NCBI GenBank assembly: GCA_025201805.1
Contig: MU619283.1
Location: forward strand, 39,381 to 103,380
Direction of reading: 5' to 3'
DNA length: 64,000 bases
Source: Parasitella parasitica
Lineage: Eukaryota; Mucoromycota; Mucoromycetes; Mucorales; Mucoraceae
Shown here: positions 58,700 to 64,000 of the stretch, one piece after another
Layout of the letters: each line of letters opens with the position of its first letter
How positions within the stretch are numbered: position 1 is the first letter of the stretch
The notes under the pieces: generated by a model
Told to the model about the DNA's origin: nothing
The model's database searches: none
The model's input: the letters and a program-made list of their open reading frames with translations, nothing else
Translations under genes and position numbers: made by a program

Positions 58700-59222
58700 A
58701 TTTGAATGATATATATCATATTGCACTGAATTACTATCATATTCCATACCTGTCCATAGCAGGGCCTTGCCTGAATTTAACCTTGTCTTGCAACTGCGCT
58801 TCATTGACAAACTTCTCAGCAAACTCAATGTGTTTGGGGTCCAATTCAAGAGAAAGAAGGGTAGCTTTTGCGGCCAAAGCAGAGCCCATAGCAATTGCAG
58901 AATAGCCGGTAAAGCCGCCAATCTCTAGCACACGTTGCGGCTGAAAGATGGCCACCAAATTATGCAGCAGCTTTCCTTGTAAACTACTCACCATCATGTG
59001 TGGATTTGGAAATTCAGCCTCGGTCTTTCTAGCAATATTTTCCAATACGCCTTGATACGGCTCTTTAAGAGGAGTGCTTATATCGTTGCAATATTTTTCT
59101 TCAGCGAGTCGCAAACGATTTTTATCGTTGCTTATCATGTTTGCTACGATATTAGTAGAATGGTAGCGTTTTGTCACTAGTTGAATAATGAACGCTGAAG
59201 TGGCTCTAGCTAGCAATCTCAT
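58176..59222 (-). CDS. Class I (caffeoyl-CoA type) SAM-dependent O-methyltransferase
   Basis: Small cation-dependent O-methyltransferase. The start at 59220-59222 gives an Arg-rich, acid-free N-terminus (MRLLARATSAFIIQLVTKRY) that could be mitochondrial. The SAM site is RVLEIGGFTGYSAIAMGSAL, then LLSLELDPKHIEFAEKF and VKFRQGPAMDSLAYLG across an intron. The metal-binding motif is YDLIFLDADKGGYIKYFDSI, spanning the next intron, followed by GIILADNVLFFGFV and DPRVESVSLPIFDGLTIIRK. About 270 aa. The intron 58650-58749 ends with 47 A directly before its acceptor G. Key Asp residues for the metal are present. The acceptor molecule is unknown. Confidence 0.88.
58651..58697. repeat. 47-base T homopolymer inside an intron
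   Basis: Uninterrupted T on the plus strand; on the transcribed (minus) strand it is poly-A lying immediately upstream of the 3' splice site of the O-methyltransferase intron. Confidence 0.92.
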
Positions 59223-59797
59223 TTTGATAATGGAAATGACAAGGCTTGGTAGACAAGAAAGCTGAAAGAGATGATTTTTTCTTTTAATTTATATTCAAAG
59301 TCCTGAGGTGGTTATAGGTAGAAGATGTCAATGATCTTTTGCTGAACATTGAAATATGCACAGGAAGGTGGGGGTGGTCGATGAACTGTCCTAAACAAAC
59401 ATAATGACAGGGTAGCAATTTACAGGTTGCAGCATTGTTAGTTCCCAAGAGTAATTGCTTGTTGATTTTGCAGACTATTTTAATAGATTCACCTGTTGAT
59501 AGGTAAAATACAAAGATGCTGGTACCAGCGGGTCACTTTCATAGATGCACATAATAATTATCACTAGTCTTGCTAAGAACCTGACAGAGCATTGCTATGT
59601 AGTACAAATTCTGGTGTGCCTTGGTGCTAAACAAACTTTTTTAGCGTTGATAACGAATGGTTACGATCAATATCAGCTGGAAAAGCATCATTAGCTGATT
59701 GTTTGTTATTGCTGTACCATTCAACAGCCGATTATCCACAAGCGAGACTGCCCAGTTTTACTGGCCGTTTTTTCAAGCTTCTTTTACCAAAAAGAAG
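59223..59797. other. Divergent intergenic region
   Basis: About 575 bases between the O-methyltransferase (minus) and the coiled-coil gene (plus). No other feature seen. Confidence 0.55.
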
Positions 59798-60264
59798 ATG
59801 TCAGCAATACAGATATACAACAAAGCTAATGAATCCTTAGACACATTGTCAAACTTGTGGCAAATAATGCTGCAAATCATACAGGCTGTTTCTTCAGCTT
59901 CTGCCTCCTCCCTCACAGCTGAACCTGATTTAGTAAAGCTCCAAAAGACACGCAAAGAATATGAGCAACTTGTGGCATCATTGAAATCAAATGTAGAGTG
60001 GCTACAGAAAAATCAAGTAAACGAGCATGATCTACAACTGGAAACGGAAGCTTATAAATCGAGCATGGTCGAACAGGAAGAATTACAAAAGGTAGAGCCG
60101 ACAAGCTAAATGATAAAATGTAATTAGCAACTAATAGCAAGCACCTAAATCAGGAGTCATCGTGTGTCAACGACCAGCTTGAACGTTTATTAAATCAGTC
60201 GTATGCCTTACAGTTCCAGTTGGAGATGCTATTCACTTCTTCACAAGATGTAAAACTAAACTAA
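59798..60264 (+). CDS. Small coiled-coil protein, hypothetical (Mediator-subunit-like)
   Basis: Exons 59798-60091 and 60154-60264 join in frame to 134 aa. The start MSAIQIYNKANESLDTLSNL leads into an amphipathic helix (WQIMLQIIQAVSSASASS), a second helix (LVKLQKTRKEYEQLVASLKS), and after the intron a third (CVNDQLERLLNQSYALQFQL). The intron has a CTAAT branch site and a CAG acceptor. The all-helical layout and size recall small Mediator head/tail subunits such as MED30, but I see no diagnostic motif and that name is only a guess. An ATG upstream at 59699 is in frame but adds no recognisable sequence, so the inner start is chosen. Confidence 0.62.
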
Positions 60265-60697
60265 AATAAACCTTTGCTGTTTACACATGCAAATTTTGGA
60301 TTGTATAACTCCTCGGACAGCTTTTATCTTGGTCGTCTCACTTCCATCTGCTGGTCTCACGATATACCAACTGCTTGTATTTTGCATTATTGGCCATTTG
60401 GCAGGCGAAAGTGGCATAAAAAAAATAATAATTGCTAGTTTGACTATTGGATTTATAATGAAACAATGAAATGACAGTGAATTATTTATTTGATTTGAAT
60501 AAAAGAAACTACTAAAGATTTAGAAACAATGTGAAAAGATACATTTTTAAAAAAAAGTAATATAATGGCGAATAAATAACAGGCTGCTAAGAGCTTAAAA
60601 GATCAATAGTTAGCTAAAAGAAAATAGATATAGTAGTTTTGGTTTCTTTGCAATTGTTGTACTTTGTAGTTGTATTTGTTGTTGAAATGAATGAAAT
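60265..60697. other. Convergent 3' flank
   Basis: About 430 bases between two convergent genes, AT-rich; no gene or RNA seen. Confidence 0.55.
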
Positions 60698-61782
60698 CTA
60701 ATTACACTTTCCCTTGACACAACTGTTCTTGCAGTCGCGGTTAGAGGAACAGCAGGCATCCTTGGGACCCTTGCCACCCTTCTTACCAGAAAAACCTTGG
60801 TTGCAGCTAGAGAGCGAAGGGCCGTTACATTTGCCGTTGATGCAAGATTCCCAACAATCATCGCTATGCTCGCAACAGGCACCGTTGTAACCATCACCCT
60901 TGTTTTTTCCGTTGGAACCAGTGTAACAAGTAGAGGCAATAGGGGCATTACATTTGCCGTTGATACAGCTTTCTTGACAATCGTCGCTGTGGGAGCAACA
61001 GGCGTCCAGAGGTCCTCTGCCGTTCTTCTTTCCCTTGAAGCCAGTTTGGCAAGCAGTTTCAGTAGGGCAAGCAGAGACAGTCTTGGTAATAGTTTTAGTG
61101 ACGGTAACAGTAGCACCACCAACAGGGACAGTAGTGGTAGTAGCAGCACCAGTAGTAGTAGCAGCACCGGTAGTCGTAGCAGCGCCAGTAGCAGTAGTAA
61201 CGGCACCAGTAGTAACGGCACCAGTAGTAACGGCACCAGTAGTAACGGCACCAGTAGTAACGGCACCAGTAGTAGTAGCCTTAGTAGTTGTGACAGCACC
61301 AGTAGTAGTAGCCTTGGTGGTTGTAGTAGCCTTGGTGGTAGTAGCCTTTGTCGTAGTGGTGTCAGCCGCACAAGTATCATCTTTGTGGACATTCCACCAG
61401 GCACAGGCACCAGCAAATTCTGCATTGAAAGACTCAGGATCATCACCAACACAAGCAGCCATACACATGCCAGCAGAAGCCATAAAGCTACCATAGTTAG
61501 GACCAGACTTATTACACATGAGAGCAAGGGAATCTAAGAAGAGCTCAGATGTATGGTCCATAGTCCATCCAGGAACCCATTTTTGGCCAGTTTTCTGTCA
61601 TTAGTAAAAGAATATTAGTGTCGATGGAACAAATGTACAAGGTGCAAGTGGATACATACAACATTACAGGCTGTATAACATTCAGTGGAGGGAGGTGTGT
61701 TATAAGAGGGGTTACAATCAGCAGCAAGTGCTGAGGCGGCAAAGGTGGCAATGGCAGCAGAGATGGCAACAGTAGTACGCAT
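60698..61782 (-). CDS. Secreted Cys-rich modular protein with Thr/Ala-rich linker
   Basis: Probably a secreted or wall-bound protein. Exons 61660-61782 and 60698-61594 join to 339 aa. The N-terminus is a classic signal peptide (TTVAISAAIATFAASALAAD). A Cys-containing domain follows (ALMCNKSGPNYGSFMASAGM, CAWWNVHKDDTCAAD). Next is a linker of Thr-Lys-Ala and Gly-Ala-Val-Thr-Thr repeats, then TVTVTKTITKTVSACPTE. The C-terminus is three copies of a Cys module with the pattern CxxGxxGKxxGxGxxxACCxxxxDCxxSCxxGKCN. The spacing of six Cys per module looks like a small disulphide fold. No GPI signal seen. Binding target unknown; similar Thr-rich linkers join wall- or chitin-binding domains in fungi. 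Confidence 0.87.
61195..61272. repeat. 15-bp minisatellite in the secreted protein linker
   Basis: About five tandem copies of AGTAACGGCACCAGT, in frame, encoding Gly-Ala-Val-Thr-Thr on the minus strand. Flanking 15- and 12-base variants extend the Thr-rich region. Confidence 0.88.
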
Positions 61783-61853
61783 ATTAGCAATTCGAATTGA
61801 TCTGAATGAGAGACTAATGAATAATTTCGAATTGAAGGTTGAAATACTTGTGG

Positions 61854-61861
61854 TATTTATA
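61854..61861 (-). promoter_or_regulatory. Candidate TATA box of the secreted Cys-rich protein
   Basis: TATAAATA on the minus strand, about 73 bases upstream of the ATG at 61782. Confidence 0.5.
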
Positions 61862-64000
61862 CCTGAAAACAAAAATCTGATGGCATTTGTAATGTCATAC
61901 AGTTTACAGCTCCATTCTAGTTCATTTGAAATGCTACCTTGCAAGGCGGATGAAAACGGATAATTTACCTTACATCTTTGTCAGATCAAATTTAGTTCTC
62001 AGATCTAATTATAGTTGTGTATATTTACACAATGTAGAAAGGGACGGGGCACTGACATGGTTACATGAATGAAAACTGTGCAGCACCTTGATTTATCAGA
62101 TTTTCTCTTGTTTCACCGAATATTGAGGCACAGTCTGAATTTTCTCATTTCCAATACTTCAATTACTCGAAACCATTTTGCAAATCATTGAATATGTTTT
62201 TCATCTCATTATGAGAGAAACTTTTACACTTCAGTTTACTTGATGACAAATATGACTTTATTGTATAATGAATTATTTAAGATGTAAATCTTAATGGGTG
62301 ATAATACAGACTCAAAGTGGTTGAACTGCCGTGAAATCCACGAGCTTCTTTACCTAATTGTATAAAGAACAACCAGAATTTTCGGGATGTGTCACCAAAG
62401 ATGGTCTGCCTGGCTACATCTGATAAGATTTTAGTGGAATCAGCATCTGATAACAGAAATACAGTATATGCTCTTCTCTCGAGCGCGCTTTCATAACTCA
62501 GCATCTACCTTTTGACTCATTCTATTTCTATCGGTTTCAAACGTTACAATGATAACTTTTATACACAGCTAGCTGAAGGTAATCCCATTTACAAACAACA
62601 CTTAATCAGTTACATTAAAGTAAATGCACCTCGTAAGCCTCTATGAGAGAACATGTTTTGACATTTGCGTCTTGACCTTTTCAAGTTGGACAAAAATCAT
62701 ACATCGATCATTTCATCAAGTAAGCAGACCTAGAAAGGACAACTCGATTTAGATAGCACGAGCTTTCTGAATTGATTAGTAACTGACCAATGTTAAAGAT
62801 GGCAATGCCTCGATTTTTTGCTGCTTACTATATATTGGAATTCCACCACTTTTTCTGGAACATTAAAACCAAACCGTTAAATGTTATAAAGATATAATCT
62901 TGGTCTATTTGTTTTGATAACTGAAGTTATTTTTCAGAAAATAGCAATATGGCTGTTTAGAATAATATAGGGTAAAAAATCCTTCAGTATAATCGCATCC
63001 TAAAGATTCATTGCATTCAATAACACGCTTACAATAATTGTTGACACACACGAAATTGTGTCACACAAAATTATCAGATTCTCCTCAATCTTTAAGAGCG
63101 GACCACTGTAACACGAAATCAATGAAGTAATTTTAAAAATCAAGAGCACTGGATAATCTTTGTTAAGATTGCGATTGACGAAGACAATCATCAACATATA
63201 GTTATGATGTCGCCTTATATTTAATCTTCAAGATAAATCACCTCAACACAAAAATATAATTTAAATAACATTCAAGTGTTTCAGAAAAGCATTGCTCCCA
63301 CTCAATCCACATATTCTCGGAAACGGTAAAACAAAACACACAGCTTTGCAGCCCATAAATTATTATAAAAAAGCCTCATCGAGAATATGTTTATTAACTC
63401 AATCAACCTACTTTTTTTATTTTTGTCTAGATCCAGAGGCAAAGTAATTAATTATATTTGGGAAATCTCAATTGCATGCTCCTTTTTTAGAGTATAAAAA
63501 GTGAATGGTATTGTAGGATTGTGATGGATACGACAAAGGTACGTCGGACTGGTAAGAGCATCTACAGTAGTTCGTACCGACGTCAGTCAGTAGACTTTGA
63601 GCAGTAGAATAATCCTATCACCAATATAAATACACCTCTTCCGTATCTGTTAAGGAAAAAATTTCTTGACGAAAATGGATTGGAAATGACAAAGCTAACT
63701 ATATCATTTTATAGAAAGAAAAACTGCTTAAATTTTGTTGCCTCCAGAGTCTAAGCTGGAGAAAATTTCAATAGTAAAGTCTTAAAAGGCGATTGTTACT
63801 TTCGCAGTTGTTAATTTCAATCTGAATTCTGAGCCAAATCTTGTCATCTTATACTGATAGAGTAAATGAACTATGAGACCAAACGAAAGCCACAAAGTTA
63901 AGACCGTTAATAAAAAATAGCGCAAAGAGTAATTGCATACGTACCAACAAAAGAGATGGTTATGTTGTAAAAAAAATTATATAGAAGAAAAAGAGGATGA
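61862..64000. other. Long AT-rich region to the window end
   Basis: About 2.1 kb without a supported gene. A short inverted repeat, ACGTCGG / CCGACGT, lies at about 63541-63584. Open frames at 62277-62504 and 63000-63197 show no known motif. Confidence 0.5.

Noticed and set aside
58561-58921. Open frames with poly-Phe or poly-Lys
   Set aside because: They translate the 47-base homopolymer within an intron.
60610-61527. A 305-codon Leu/Val-rich minus frame and Ser-rich plus frame over the secreted protein gene
   Set aside because: Both are shifted readings of the Thr/Ala repeat and Cys modules. Only the frame with the signal peptide and regular Cys pattern makes sense.
1-64000. CRISPR arrays, operons, prophage or bacterial-type systems
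   Set aside because: No regular spaced repeats or bacterial genes are present; introns and gene content are fungal nuclear.

Overview
The window is nuclear DNA from a fungus, most likely a Mucoromycota (Mucorales-type) species. Evidence: genes with several short introns (about 50-110 nt, GTAAGT-like donors, CTAAC/CTAAT branch sites), AT-rich intergenic DNA full of long A/T homopolymers, a fungal-type single-chain NADH glutamate synthase, a bifunctional THI6-type thiamine enzyme, a Tea1-like kelch protein, an HSF, and Thr/Ala-linker Cys-rich secreted proteins. There are no operons; each gene stands alone.

Layout. 1-4.7 kb (minus): a sucrose/GPH-type sugar carrier cut by the window edge, translation factor eIF3e, and a Ser/Asn-rich protein of unknown function. 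6.4 kb: a tRNA-Glu(TTC). 7.5-12.8 kb (plus): a kelch plus coiled-coil polarity protein, then an inner-nuclear-membrane HeH/LEM-MSC protein. 13.0-16.6 kb: a TM7S3/TM198-like membrane protein (minus) and the DEAD-box helicase HAS1 (plus). 19.2-20.8 kb: mitochondrial processing peptidase beta. 21.8-26.2 kb: a Ser/Thr-rich single-pass membrane protein, a START-like gene with two frame breaks, a bHLH-zip factor and a METTL21-like methyltransferase. 27.6-37.6 kb: a 77-aa ORF, LSM1, an Mpv17/SYM1-family protein, a heat-shock factor and tRNA isopentenyltransferase.

37.9-44.3 kb holds decayed material: a broken unknown gene, a pogo-like hairpin, one copy of a 1.5-kb repeat whose inverted partner lies at 17.2-18.7 kb, an internally deleted IS630/Tc1-type transposase, and other coding fragments. 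45.5-61.8 kb returns to housekeeping and accessory genes: glutamate synthase (2066 aa, with codon use unlike its neighbours), THI6-type thiamine enzyme, HSD10-like dehydrogenase, a DHA1-type MFS transporter, an O-methyltransferase, a small coiled-coil protein and a secreted Cys-rich protein with a Gly-Ala-Val-Thr-Thr minisatellite. The last 2.2 kb shows nothing recognisable.

I did not find a clear new multi-gene system. The best leads are the inverted 1.5-kb repeat pair around a 20-kb gene block, the deletion-derivative transposase, the doubly frameshifted START-like gene, an intron whose acceptor follows 47 adenines, and the modular secreted protein.
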